The notes below the pieces were generated by a model that saw nothing but the letters and a program-made list of their open reading frames with translations, searched no databases and had not been told where the DNA came from. A stretch of 64,000 nt of DNA from Paenibacillus ottowii (GTDB taxonomy: Bacteria; Bacillota; Bacilli; Paenibacillales; Paenibacillaceae). Below are positions 8,015 through 16,322 of this stretch, piece after piece. Where the stretch lies: NCBI RefSeq assembly GCF_006874425.1, contig NZ_VIJZ01000008.1:62001-126000 (forward strand). The letters run 5' to 3'. Position 1 is the first letter of the stretch, and each line of letters opens with the position of its first letter. Position numbers and translations under genes: made by a program.

Positions 8015-9895
8015 ATGTCTCGGCGAAAATGGTTAAAACCCCTGCTCGGAGCAGCTGCCGGAGTGCTTCTCATCACACTGATGCTACCTTCCCGTGATCA
8101 CCGCCACACACCGCAGCCCGAATATACGACCAAAATGTTACCTCAGCAAGAACATCAGCTCAAAAAAGGAATGTTGGCTTCAGACCTGTCCGCTACAGAT
8201 ACCCTCACACGGATGGACGCAAGGCAGGACATTCAATACGTAATGCGGGAGCTTAATGGTAAAACTGCCGATCAGAAAAGAAAGTTTACTCACACATTGC
8301 AGCAATCACACAGTCATCTTCATACGCTCCAGTGGATTCACACTAGGGACGGGAAGACTAGCACCTACACAGGCGACAAAGCACAGACAAGTCTGCTGAA
8401 CCATCCTCAAATCCAAAGCAGCTTGGCTGCAGCTCGTCGTTCTGTCATGCAGAACAAATCCTACGAATCCACTGCTTTTCAGGTGGAAGGCGGTAAATAC
8501 TTTGTCATGGGTGAACCATCCGGGGACGGAACATGCGGCGTTGCTGCCCTCGTCAGTCAGCAAGTATTGCGTGACGTGGAGAAGCATCAGCGCAAGAATT
8601 TGCGCTTGATTCCCTATCCAAAAGAAGGAAGCTACAAAATTGAATCCGTACATCCCGACACATTGCACGATATCACTGTCAAGACGGGTCACGACAACGA
8701 AAATGCGAGCCATTATTTTGAAAACGAAATTGTCGTTCGCTTCCGTCACAATCCTGATGCACGACAATTGCAGGAAATTGCGTCAGATTTGCACTGTGAA
8801 CCAGGCCGCAAGCTTGGTTATACTTATGTATTTCATTCGGATAAGATGAACTTTAAAGAGCTAAAGCAATATTTTTCACGAAAGTGGAACCCACTTTATG
8901 CTGAGCCTCACTATATGTATCTGACCAATGAAAAAGCGCCTATCAAAGCGGACAGCACTATTCCCAATGATCTGCTCTTTTCTCGGTATCAATGGAACCT
9001 ACCTGCTACCGAAACCAACAAAGGTTGGAAATTAAGCAAAGGCAGCAAGGATGTAATTGTTGCTGTCGTAGACACAGGAGTAGATATGGATCATCCCGAC
9101 CTGAAGGGTCAGATTCTTCCGGGACGCAACGTAGTAAAACCGTCTGAGAAACCTTATGATGACGTCGGTCACGGAACGCACGTTGCCGGTATCATTTCCG
9201 CGCTCGTAAATAATGGTGAGGGAGTCGCTGGTATGACATGGTACAACAAAGTCATGCCGGTCAAGGTACTTGACCAATCGGGATCTGGTACAACTTACTC
9301 GGTTGCAGAAGGTATTATATGGGCAGCTGATCACGGGGCCAAGGTCATCAATTTGAGCTTGGGCAACTATGCGCAAGCTTCATTTTTGCATGATGCGATC
9401 AAATATGCCTATGACAAAGATGTTGTATTGGTTGCAGCCACAGGCAATGATAATACAGAGCGACCTGGTTATCCAGCAGCGTATCCTGAAGTATTTGCCG
9501 TTTCCGCTACAGATTCTTCTATGCACCGTGCATCCTTTTCTAACTATGGTGATTACGTGGACGTCATGGCTCCAGGCGCAAGTATTGCCAGTACGTATCC
9601 TGGAAATCAATATGCTGCGCTGTCAGGTACTTCAATGGCCAGTCCACATGTATCAGCGCTTGCTGGCCTGATTCGATCCATTAACCCTGATCTAACCAAT
9701 AAAGAGGTTATGGATTTAATGAGGGACAACGTCATTGATTTAGGCACACCAGGCCATGACAAATATTTCGGTTATGGTCAAATCGACGTGTATAAAGCAT
9801 TGAAAGCAGCACAACGTCCATATGTTCCCCTGCAGCTCTATCCTCAGCACCTAAGTGAAAAGCTAAAATCCATCTTAAAAAAACTAGAAATCTAG
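8015..9895 (+). CDS. Membrane-anchored subtilisin-like serine protease (S8)
   Basis: 626-residue S8 peptidase. Residues 5-25 form one hydrophobic helix after SRRK, acting as signal anchor or uncleaved signal; no clear cleavage motif is seen. A long N-terminal region includes a fervidolysin-type propeptide-like stretch near 235-310 (ENEIVVRFR onward). The catalytic triad is intact: Asp353 in VVDTGVD, His386 in GHGTHVAG and Ser540 in SGTSMASPH. Start ATG 8015 is preceded by AAGGAGG. It stands alone on the plus strand among minus-strand genes and ends in a perfect terminator. Likely an extracellular or wall-side protease; the substrate is unknown. Confidence 0.92.
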   Translation: MSRRKWLKPLLGAAAGVLLITLMLPSRDHRHTPQPEYTTKMLPQQEHQLKKGMLASDLSATDTLTRMDARQDIQYVMRELNGKTADQKRKFTHTLQQSHSHLHTLQWIHTRDGKTSTYTGDKAQTSLLNHPQIQSSLAAARRSVMQNKSYESTAFQVEGGKYFVMGEPSGDGTCGVAALVSQQVLRDVEKHQRKNLRLIPYPKEGSYKIESVHPDTLHDITVKTGHDNENASHYFENEIVVRFRHNPDARQLQEIASDLHCEPGRKLGYTYVFHSDKMNFKELKQYFSRKWNPLYAEPHYMYLTNEKAPIKADSTIPNDLLFSRYQWNLPATETNKGWKLSKGSKDVIVAVVDTGVDMDHPDLKGQILPGRNVVKPSEKPYDDVGHGTHVAGIISALVNNGEGVAGMTWYNKVMPVKVLDQSGSGTTYSVAEGIIWAADHGAKVINLSLGNYAQASFLHDAIKYAYDKDVVLVAATGNDNTERPGYPAAYPEVFAVSATDSSMHRASFSNYGDYVDVMAPGASIASTYPGNQYAALSGTSMASPHVSALAGLIRSINPDLTNKEVMDLMRDNVIDLGTPGHDKYFGYGQIDVYKALKAAQRPYVPLQLYPQHLSEKLKSILKKLEI

Positions 9896-9910
9896 GATAT
9901 CTCTTTTTAG

Positions 9911-9945
9911 AAAAAGCAGCCATGGTCTCTCCATGGCTGCTTTTT
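9911..9945. terminator. Bidirectional terminator between protease and cotD-like gene
   Basis: Perfect 15-bp inverted repeat (9911-9925 with 9931-9945) around a 5-nt loop, A5 on one side and T5 on the other. It serves the convergent protease and CotD-like genes. Confidence 0.93.
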
Positions 9946-9953
9946 CAGGCTTC

Positions 9954-10184
9954 TTAACGCTTTGAACTAGTACGGACAGGCCGCTTCCCAAGACTGCGAG
10001 TATGACAGCATGGATCACCAGGGTCCTTAACAACCACCGGAAATACGTGGTGAGGTACAGGCACAACGTGCGCCTGATTGATGATTTCAATGGGATGAAC
10101 AACAGGCACCACTTGTGGGTAAAATTGATGATTTACAAATTGAATCGGCGGGCACACAACCGGATCGTAATGGCAATGACTCAT
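9954..10184 (-). CDS. CotD-family inner spore coat protein
   Basis: 76-residue protein very rich in His, Pro and Val, beginning MSHCHYDPVVCPP and carrying a CC pair near the end (DPCCHT). Composition, length and the repeated VVPVVHP-like segments match B. subtilis CotD, an inner coat protein made in the mother cell. ATG 10184 has AAAGGAG about 9 nt upstream; a TTG two codons earlier is less likely. The C-terminal tail is Arg/Lys-rich. I looked for a sigma-K type -10 element upstream and found no convincing one. Shares a terminator with the convergent protease gene. Confidence 0.8.
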   Translation of the reverse strand: MSHCHYDPVVCPPIQFVNHQFYPQVVPVVHPIEIINQAHVVPVPHHVFPVVVKDPGDPCCHTRSLGKRPVRTSSKR

Positions 10185-10209
10185 AAAGTACAACTCCTTT
10201 CGGTGAATT

Positions 10210-10242
10210 AGTACAGCATATTAAGGAGGCGTATGCTGTGCT
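10210..10242. repeat. 11-bp inverted repeat with AAGGAGG in its loop
   Basis: AGTACAGCATA and TATGCTGTGCT form an 11-bp stem (one G-U) around an 11-nt loop that reads TTAAGGAGGCG on the plus strand. An ATG follows the AAGGAGG but its frame encodes only 16 codons. On the other strand it lies upstream of the cotD-like gene. Operator, hairpin or chance; role unknown. Confidence 0.5.
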
Positions 10243-10272
10243 TGGATGTTTACCCCCCAATACAATTATCCC

Positions 10273-11748
10273 TTATAAAATAGGCTTTCGTTCCACAATG
10301 ATCGAATGATCAAGAATTTCGCCCAACAAACTACATAGCTTGCGCAGACCTGATTTAAGCGTTTCCTTGTCCGCATACGAAAAAGAAATGCGGATATGGC
10401 TGCTGTCCATACCACCTGCATAGCACACGGTACCAGGTAAAAAGGAAATTCCTTCACGATCAGCCATCCGCTCTAACTCTGGAATATCCACTATAGAAGG
10501 GAGCTTAATCCATACATTGAGACCACCTTCAGGGGCATACCAGGTGACCTCTGGCGGAGCATAGCGATGGAGCGTGTTCAATGCAACAGTTAGACGATCT
10601 CGAAGTTGTTCCCGCAATGTAACGAAATGCTGGTCAAGCCGGTTCCTAATAAAGGGTAGCAATGCTTTTTGCGTTAATAGAGGGCTTCCCAAATCCGTAG
10701 TTGACTTGGCAGCCACCAAACGATCCATTACACTCCCCGTTGCCGCTACACAAGCTATACGGCAGCCAGGGGCAACAGTTTTGCTAAAGCTTTTGATATA
10801 AACAACATGCCCGGACTGATCGTGCGCCTTGATAGAGAGTGGTGGTTTTGTTTTGTAATACAGGTCAGAAAATGGATCATCCTCAACAATGAGGCAGTGA
10901 TAACTTTGAGCCAAATCCAGTAATTGCGTGCGTCTGGTCATCGTTAAAGTTATGCCGGTAGGATTGTGAAAGGTAGGTATCGTATAGATCAATTTTGGAG
11001 GATGAGTATCACAGAGACGTGTTAAAATGTCAGTCCGCATCCCCTCCTCGTCCATGGGAATCATAATTACTTTGGCACCACGACTAGTGAACACATCAAT
11101 GGCCCCGGTATATGTAGGAGCTTCCATGTAGACCACATCTCCCGGACCGACAAACGTACGTGCCACCAGGTCAATCCCCTGTTGTGCTCCGCTGGTCACA
11201 AGCAGCTGCTCTGCTACTATAGGTATCCCTCGTTCATTCAAGTGGTCTGCAAACACTTCCCTTAGTTCTGAATCACCTTCAAAAGCTCCATATGCGGCCA
11301 GTACATCGGAATTTACAGAGGATAAACGTTGTGTATCAGCGATGATTTCGCGCGTGGGAAGAAGCTCCGGCTGTATTGCAGCTATATGAAAAGAATAGGC
11401 AGCCCTTCGGCTATGGTTAAAGTTTCTCCATAACTGTGCGCGCGGCAAATAATCGATTAGCGACATCTGCCAGGACAAATCCTGCTTCCCCTCACGATGA
11501 ACCGGTATAGAAGGTTCTGCCACATAGCAACCCTTTCCCTGCGTACATGTAACCAGATTCATGGACTCCAGCTCGGCATACGCCTTGCTTACAGTTACAG
11601 GACTCACCGCAAGCAAGCTGGACAGATGACGGACAGAGGGAAGCTTGGTACCCTGAGGTAATAACCCTGACTGAATGCGATCCGCTAATGTTTTAGCAAT
11701 CTGTAAATATAATTTGACACTGCTATTGCGGCTGAGATCAATATGCAT
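10273..11748 (-). CDS. MocR-type regulator: GntR wHTH fused to aminotransferase fold
   Basis: 491-residue MocR/PdxR/GabR-like transcription factor. Residues 1-75 form a GntR winged helix-turn-helix (LPSVRHLSSLLAVSPVTVSKAY), followed after a linker by a fold-type I aminotransferase domain with the PLP-binding Lys in YIKSFSKTVAPG. Such proteins use the PLP domain as effector sensor. ATG 11748 is preferred because GGAGGG lies upstream; the frame to 11775 is unsupported. It is divergent from a stand-alone aminotransferase of the same subfamily, the classic arrangement in which the regulator controls its neighbour. Effector is unknown. Confidence 0.9.
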   Translation of the reverse strand: MHIDLSRNSSVKLYLQIAKTLADRIQSGLLPQGTKLPSVRHLSSLLAVSPVTVSKAYAELESMNLVTCTQGKGCYVAEPSIPVHREGKQDLSWQMSLIDYLPRAQLWRNFNHSRRAAYSFHIAAIQPELLPTREIIADTQRLSSVNSDVLAAYGAFEGDSELREVFADHLNERGIPIVAEQLLVTSGAQQGIDLVARTFVGPGDVVYMEAPTYTGAIDVFTSRGAKVIMIPMDEEGMRTDILTRLCDTHPPKLIYTIPTFHNPTGITLTMTRRTQLLDLAQSYHCLIVEDDPFSDLYYKTKPPLSIKAHDQSGHVVYIKSFSKTVAPGCRIACVAATGSVMDRLVAAKSTTDLGSPLLTQKALLPFIRNRLDQHFVTLREQLRDRLTVALNTLHRYAPPEVTWYAPEGGLNVWIKLPSIVDIPELERMADREGISFLPGTVCYAGGMDSSHIRISFSYADKETLKSGLRKLCSLLGEILDHSIIVERKPIL

Positions 11749-11774
11749 CGGAACCCTTCCCTCCAAAAAAATCA

Positions 11775-11821
11775 ACTGTTACATTTAGACGTTTACTGTT
11801 ATACTTCATTATCGATATAAT
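11775..11821 (+). promoter_or_regulatory. Divergent control region: direct repeats over a predicted promoter
   Basis: ACTGTTA occurs at 11775-11781 and again at 11795-11801, exactly 20 bp apart, so both would face the same side of the helix. The second copy overlaps TTTACT at 11792-11797, which with TATAAT at 11816-11821 (18-nt spacer) makes a plausible sigma-A promoter for the aminotransferase. MocR proteins such as GabR bind direct repeats, so this is the likely operator; inferred. Confidence 0.6.
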
Positions 11822-11866
11822 ACAACAAATTTAATAGCACAGTATAGAACACAGGAGATGATTGGA

Positions 11867-13087
11867 TTGGAATACAAATTTTCGGGTATGGCTCGTACTC
11901 AGGGCTCGTCCATGGTAAGGGACATTTTGAAGCTGACACAGGGAACAGATGTATTATCTCTCGCAGGTGGCCTTCCGGCCGATGCCTTCTTCCCCGTCGA
12001 CGCGGTTGCTAAAGCCTATGAGCGGGTATTCCGCCTCGGCGGTACCACTGCACTTCAATACGGCCTAACCGAGGGATATATTCCTCTACGGGAGCGTCTT
12101 GCAGCAATCATGTCTTCCCAAGGCATCTCCGTCACCAGAGATAACATCCTTATGACAACAGGCTCGCAGCAGACCATTGATCTAGTTTCACGTGTGCTGC
12201 TTGATCCACAGGATACTGTATTGGTGGAGTCCCCTACTTATTTGGCAGCTCTGCAGGTATTTAATTCCTATGGCGCAAATATTGTAAGTGTAGATACAGA
12301 CGCTAACGGTATGAAATTAGATGATCTTGAGGCCAAGATCAAACAGCATCAGCCCAAATTCGTGTATGTCATCCCTACCTTCTCTAACCCGGCAGGAAGT
12401 GTATGGAGTATGGAACGCAGAACAGGCGTTGTTGAGCTATGCCGTAAATACGGAACTTTGATTTTTGAAGACGATCCTTACGGACGTCTCAAATTTGATG
12501 AAAATCTTAACTTCCCATCCTTATTTTCTATTGATCAACAGCTAGGTGGCGCTGGTCATGTAATGTACACTTCTACATTCTCTAAAACTGTCGCTCCAGG
12601 TGTTCGCTCTGGCTGGCTGGTAGCCGATCAAGCCATCGTCGTTAAGACCGCAAATGCCAAACAATCTGCCGATCTGCACTCCAGCAGTATTGACCAGCGT
12701 GCTTTGAACGAGCTGTTGGACTTCTTTGATTTGGAGGGACATATACGTACCGTGTCCGCTGAATATCACACTCGTATGTTGCGTCTTACATCGCTGATGA
12801 AAGAACGCCAATGGGAAGGAATTACCTGGAATGATGCACTTGGCGGCATGTTTATGTGGGTTACCTTACCTGAAGGCTTCCGTTCTGAGCAGTTGCTGCA
12901 ACTCGCGATTCAGGAAGGAGTCGCATTTGTGCCTGGACAAGTCTTTTATGCTGATCTAAGCGGCAGCAACCATATGCGAATCAACTTCACGCATACCGAT
13001 CCTACCCTGCTTCCAAAAGCAGTTGACCGATTGGATCGGGCCCTGAAGAAGTATATGGAGGAAAATGTAGTAAAAACCATGCGTTAA
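11867..13087 (+). CDS. PLP-dependent aminotransferase, fold type I (MocR AT subfamily)
   Basis: 406-residue aminotransferase of the class I/II, LysN/2-aminoadipate type. Seen: N-terminal LSLAGGLP motif, substrate/PLP region SPTYLAALQVF, FEDDPYGRL, PLP Lys in TFSKTVAPGVRSGW, and the C-terminal Arg-containing HMRINF. The frame begins at ATG 11858, but AGGAG directly abuts that codon; TTG at 11867 is 9 nt from AGGAG and is the better start. It lacks a DNA-binding domain. Divergent from its likely regulator. The exact substrate cannot be told from sequence; branched-chain, aromatic or aminoadipate substrates are all known in this group. Confidence 0.9.
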   Translation: MEYKFSGMARTQGSSMVRDILKLTQGTDVLSLAGGLPADAFFPVDAVAKAYERVFRLGGTTALQYGLTEGYIPLRERLAAIMSSQGISVTRDNILMTTGSQQTIDLVSRVLLDPQDTVLVESPTYLAALQVFNSYGANIVSVDTDANGMKLDDLEAKIKQHQPKFVYVIPTFSNPAGSVWSMERRTGVVELCRKYGTLIFEDDPYGRLKFDENLNFPSLFSIDQQLGGAGHVMYTSTFSKTVAPGVRSGWLVADQAIVVKTANAKQSADLHSSSIDQRALNELLDFFDLEGHIRTVSAEYHTRMLRLTSLMKERQWEGITWNDALGGMFMWVTLPEGFRSEQLLQLAIQEGVAFVPGQVFYADLSGSNHMRINFTHTDPTLLPKAVDRLDRALKKYMEENVVKTMR

Positions 13088-13154
13088 TAGATTGCTGACT
13101 CTACGCTTATGCTTGCACGTTTTTACGTCAGAAGAATTGTAAGTTGAAAACACG

Positions 13155-13188
13155 CTAAAGCCCCCATTGACTATGCTGGGGGCTTTAG
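13155..13188. terminator. Terminator of the aminotransferase gene
   Basis: CTAAAGCCCCC and GGGGGCTTTAG (13155-13165 with 13178-13188) form a perfect 11-bp stem with a 12-nt loop about 70 nt after the aminotransferase stop. The U-run is short (CTTTAGT). Confidence 0.75.
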
Positions 13189-13224
13189 TCTATACAAGTA
13201 CGAATTGCGTAATCCGGTCTATAC

Positions 13225-13277
13225 ACTAAAAAAGGTGCTTCATGATTCCCACAGGAATATGAAGCACCTTTTTTAGT
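13225..13277. terminator. Bidirectional terminator between aminotransferase and rnpB
   Basis: Perfect 19-bp inverted repeat (13225-13243 with 13259-13277) with A6 in one arm and T6 in the other. It lies 85 nt beyond the 3' end of rnpB and can also catch read-through from the aminotransferase. Confidence 0.9.
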
Positions 13278-13361
13278 TCAATAAATACAGTTGGATTAAA
13301 GATTACGCATGCAAACAGGTCATTAATAAAAGTTAAATTCATACATTGTAAGGTGTTGCAG

Positions 13362-13768
13362 TGGGGAAAGTTTTCCGTAAGCCGGGTTCTGTGCTATTCG
13401 TGGTACAAACGGGAACTACCCTCCCACTAAAAGCGACAATCATCTATCTAGGCCGAACATTGCTATTCAGCTCCAGCGACCAACCTAGACACGCCTCGGG
13501 CTAAGGCTGCTTCGCGAAGAAGCTGTGTCCCTTTAGGTCTTGCTCCAGATGGGGTTTACCAGGAACGAAGTCACCAGCGTTCCTCGGGGTCTCTTACACC
13601 TCGGTTCCATCCTTGCCTGTGCCGCAAGCGGCCATCGGCGGTCCATTTCTGTGGCACTATCCTTCAACTCGCGCTGACTGGACGTTATCCAGCATCCTGC
13701 CCTATGGAGCCCGGACTTTCCTCTCGTGGCTTACGCCACCAGCGATTGTCTGTCAAACTTTCCGAACA
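13362..13768 (-). ncRNA. rnpB: RNase P RNA (class B-like)
   Basis: Catalytic RNA of RNase P, about 405 nt, which matures tRNA 5' ends. On the minus strand it contains GAGGAAAGTCCGGGCTCC near the 5' end and ACAGAACCCGGCTTAC near the 3' end, both universal rnpB landmarks. The P1 stem is visible: GGAAAGTTT (13755-13763) pairs with AAACTTTCC (13365-13373). Length and flanking stems agree with the Bacillus-type (class B) RNA. A sigma-A-like promoter lies just upstream at 13778-13806 and a strong terminator downstream. Ends are approximate to a few bases. Confidence 0.93.
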
Positions 13769-13777
13769 ACATTACAT

Positions 13778-13806
13778 AGTATACAGGGAACATGCGCAGG
13801 ATACAA
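13778..13806 (-). promoter_or_regulatory. Predicted sigma-A promoter of rnpB
   Basis: Minus-strand TTGTAT (13801-13806) and TATACT (13778-13783) with a 17-nt spacer. Initiation about 7 nt downstream would start the transcript at the predicted rnpB 5' end. Confidence 0.6.
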
Positions 13807-13840
13807 CCCTGAAAATATTGTAAAACATAGAGATCTCTCT

Positions 13841-14407
13841 TTAATTGCTCAAATAAAATGGATGTACCTTTTTCTGTAATGAATCATCTGCTACATAATA
13901 AGCAGACCTTCCCACGTATAACGGAATAGAAAGCTTACTAAAATCTGGCATATCCTCATCCAGAAATAGTTCTTCATCCCGGTAGGTCTGCTGTATTTCA
14001 CCGACAATCCAATCATGATCTCCGTAGGTATGAATATCCACTACTTTACACTCATAGGCAAGATACGCTTCCAGCAATATTGGCACATCCACTGAAATTC
14101 CGTCCTCATATGCAATCCCAAACTGCTGAAACTTATCTACATCTTTGCCGCTAAAGGTACCTACAGCCTGAATCCATTCCGATCTGTGCGCAGGCAAAAA
14201 CTGAACACCAAAACCTCCGCTTCTCTTAATCAGTCCGTGAGAATACGTTTCCTTCCTCAATGAAATGCCATACATGCCCGGTGATGACCCGATATATGTA
14301 TGCCAGCCTGAGGCCATGACATTATTTACTCCCTCATAGCGGGAAGTAACGACTGCAACCATGCCTGGATAAGCATGAATGGCAGACTCGGCTATCAACG
14401 TTCGCAT
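13841..14407 (-). CDS. Flavin reductase-like FMN-binding split-barrel protein
   Basis: 188-residue protein of the flavin reductase/flavoredoxin (DIM6/NTAB) family. Visible family features are the early VAVVTSRYEGVNNVMASGW strand pair, the SPGMYGISLRKETYS segment contacting flavin phosphate, and GGFGVQFLPA followed by VGTFSGKDVDKF. No signal peptide. ATG 14407 is preceded by GGGAGAGG. It lies alone between rnpB and nif3. Members include flavin reductases and oxidoreductases of many substrates, so the fold is well supported but the reaction is not. Confidence 0.83.
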   Translation of the reverse strand: MRTLIAESAIHAYPGMVAVVTSRYEGVNNVMASGWHTYIGSSPGMYGISLRKETYSHGLIKRSGGFGVQFLPAHRSEWIQAVGTFSGKDVDKFQQFGIAYEDGISVDVPILLEAYLAYECKVVDIHTYGDHDWIVGEIQQTYRDEELFLDEDMPDFSKLSIPLYVGRSAYYVADDSLQKKVHPFYLSN

Positions 14408-14469
14408 ACAACCTCTCCCTACGAAAAAATGTAATAGAGCATCTTTATTTTCTCATAGATGTGAAGGTT

Positions 14470-15585
14470 TTACAAAAATTGAAAAGGTTCGGTGTTCACT
14501 TCAGATACATATACTTCCGTTGAGTATCGACCTTCTGCCAAACGTTTGCGCATCCACTCTGCCGTTTTAGGCTTCATAATCTTTTCTGCGTTATGTCCAG
14601 GGTCAATAATAGCTATACCTGCCATCAGGGCATCGTGAGCCGTGTGATAGTCGATATCCCCCGTCACTAATACATCAGCGCCTTTAAAGAGCGATTTATT
14701 CACATAACGGCTGCCAGAGCCCCCAAGCACGGCTGCTTTTTTAACCACACGATCCAAGTCACCTACTACACGTACATGCTCAACGTTGAGACCGTCTTTC
14801 ACAATGTCTACAAATTCCCTTAGCGTGCGGGCTTCCTTGAGCTTACCCACTCGTCCCAAACCAAAGGTGCGGCCTTTCAAATCCATAGAATACAGGTCAT
14901 AAGCCACCTCTTCATAAGGATGAGCCTTCAGCATCGCTTGAACAACTTTATTACGTACACTCTGCGGTACAATGGTCTCAATACGAACCTCTTCACTACG
15001 TTCCATTTTACCAGGCTCGCCCAAAAACGGCTGTGTGCCTTCGCCTGGCACGAAAGTTCCGTAGCCATCAATGTTGAAGCTGCAATGGCTGTAATTGCCG
15101 ATATGTCCAGCTCCAGCATTCAGAACGGCATCCAGCACACGTTGATGATGTGTTTTGGGTACGAAAACGACCAGCTTGAATAATTGCTCGGTGTGAACAT
15201 CCTCCAGTGTACCTTCACTTTGAATACCCAGTGCTTCCGCCATCCAGTCGTTCATGCCGTCCTCTGCCGTATCCAGATTCGTATGACTGATGTAGACAGC
15301 AATATCATTCTTGATCAGCTTTTCATACAATTTGCCCGCAGGCTGATCCGTGTTCAATGCTTTAAGTGGGCGGAATATAATCGCATGATGCGCAATAATG
15401 AGGTCAGCCTTTATGCGGATCGCTTCTTCGACAACCTCATCATTGACATCCAGGGCCACTAATATGCTTTTGATGTCTTTTTGCAGGCTGCCCAGTTGAA
15501 GTCCGATTCTATCGTCTGGAACTGCCAAGTATTTCGGAGCCAGCTGCTCCATATAACTGATTACTGTCTGTCCTTTGGCAAACAT
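14470..15585 (-). CDS. NIF3-family dinuclear-metal protein, YqfO-like
   Basis: 371-residue NIF3/YqfO protein. Members form hexameric toroids with a di-metal centre; suggested roles include GTP cyclohydrolase-like activity, but cellular function is unsettled. Seen: IIAHHAIIF and ISHTNLDTAEDGMN metal-binding motifs in the first half, a middle PII/CutA-like insertion (about 120-230) typical of long Bacillota forms, and DIDYHTAHDAL plus DPGHNAEK near the end. AGGAGG precedes ATG 15585. The start overlaps the 3' end of trmK by 25 nt, so the pair is co-transcribed as in B. subtilis. Confidence 0.93.
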   Translation of the reverse strand: MFAKGQTVISYMEQLAPKYLAVPDDRIGLQLGSLQKDIKSILVALDVNDEVVEEAIRIKADLIIAHHAIIFRPLKALNTDQPAGKLYEKLIKNDIAVYISHTNLDTAEDGMNDWMAEALGIQSEGTLEDVHTEQLFKLVVFVPKTHHQRVLDAVLNAGAGHIGNYSHCSFNIDGYGTFVPGEGTQPFLGEPGKMERSEEVRIETIVPQSVRNKVVQAMLKAHPYEEVAYDLYSMDLKGRTFGLGRVGKLKEARTLREFVDIVKDGLNVEHVRVVGDLDRVVKKAAVLGGSGSRYVNKSLFKGADVLVTGDIDYHTAHDALMAGIAIIDPGHNAEKIMKPKTAEWMRKRLAEGRYSTEVYVSEVNTEPFQFL

Positions 15586-16322
15586 GCAAGTACCTCCTCC
15601 AGCTGTTCAATTTGCTTGCGCAATTGCTCCTGCTTCTGCTGCGCGGATTCCTGATCTGACCGTGCCACTTGGGCCAGTACATCCTGAAGCTTGCGAATCT
15701 CCAATTGCCATTTCAAAAAAAAGATTTCATTTGGTGCTTTAACCAATAACGGTCCAAGCTGTATCAACAAATCCTCTGTTAGTACCAGCGAACTACCTGG
15801 AAGTTCCCATGGCCGATACAGGTCATCCTGTTTCAGTGAGCTTTCAGAAGCAGGTACTGCCGTTAGAACTTCGTATACTTTACCATCCTCTTCCATGATA
15901 TGTTCGTTTGTGAGTACCCATTGATGCTTGATGAGCCAGCGTCGTAAAATATCCTCGCCCACGTTGGGCTGTAAAACAAGCTGTTTCACTGAAACAAGTT
16001 TGTCTTTCCCTTGCTCCAAAATGGAAGCAATCAAGGCACCACCCATGCCTGCTATCGTAATAACATCTACCTCATTAGCCTTAATTACAGCCAAGCCATC
16101 CCCTTTTCTAATCGCAATGCGATCTGTAAGGCCTGCTTCAGCCACCTGCTTTTGAGCCGCACGCAATGGTCCATCATTGACCTCACCTGCTACCGCTTGC
16201 GGTACTCTGCCACAACTCACTGCAGCCACAGGGAGTAGTCCGTGATCCGAGCCAATATCAGCTAGTCTGCTACCGGCAGGAATCTGTTCCAAAATATATT
16301 GTAATCGCTGAGAAAGTTTCAT
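15561..16322 (-). CDS. trmK: tRNA (adenine-22-N1)-methyltransferase TrmK
   Basis: 253-residue SAM-dependent methyltransferase that makes m1A22 in tRNA. Seen: N-terminal LADIGSDHGLLP SAM-binding motif, AVAGEVNDGPLRAA, a VITIAGMGG catalytic-site segment, then a C-terminal coiled coil rich in Gln and Glu (from about residue 215), all typical of TrmK. ATG 16322 begins MKLSQRLQYI, matching B. subtilis; the frame to 16358 would run into the upstream gene. Its ribosome site (GGGTGA) is weak, and its start overlaps the upstream membrane-protein stop, suggesting coupled translation. Confidence 0.93.
   Translation of the reverse strand: MKLSQRLQYILEQIPAGSRLADIGSDHGLLPVAAVSCGRVPQAVAGEVNDGPLRAAQKQVAEAGLTDRIAIRKGDGLAVIKANEVDVITIAGMGGALIASILEQGKDKLVSVKQLVLQPNVGEDILRRWLIKHQWVLTNEHIMEEDGKVYEVLTAVPASESSLKQDDLYRPWELPGSSLVLTEDLLIQLGPLLVKAPNEIFFLKWQLEIRKLQDVLAQVARSDQESAQQKQEQLRKQIEQLEEVLACLPKDRQ

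Noticed and set aside
10185..10272. Sigma-K promoter for the cotD-like gene
   Set aside because: CATA occurs, but the rest of the -10 and the -35 spacing do not fit the consensus.
13613..13879. Open frame over the RNase P RNA region
   Set aside because: The sequence is rnpB on the opposite strand, with known conserved RNA motifs.
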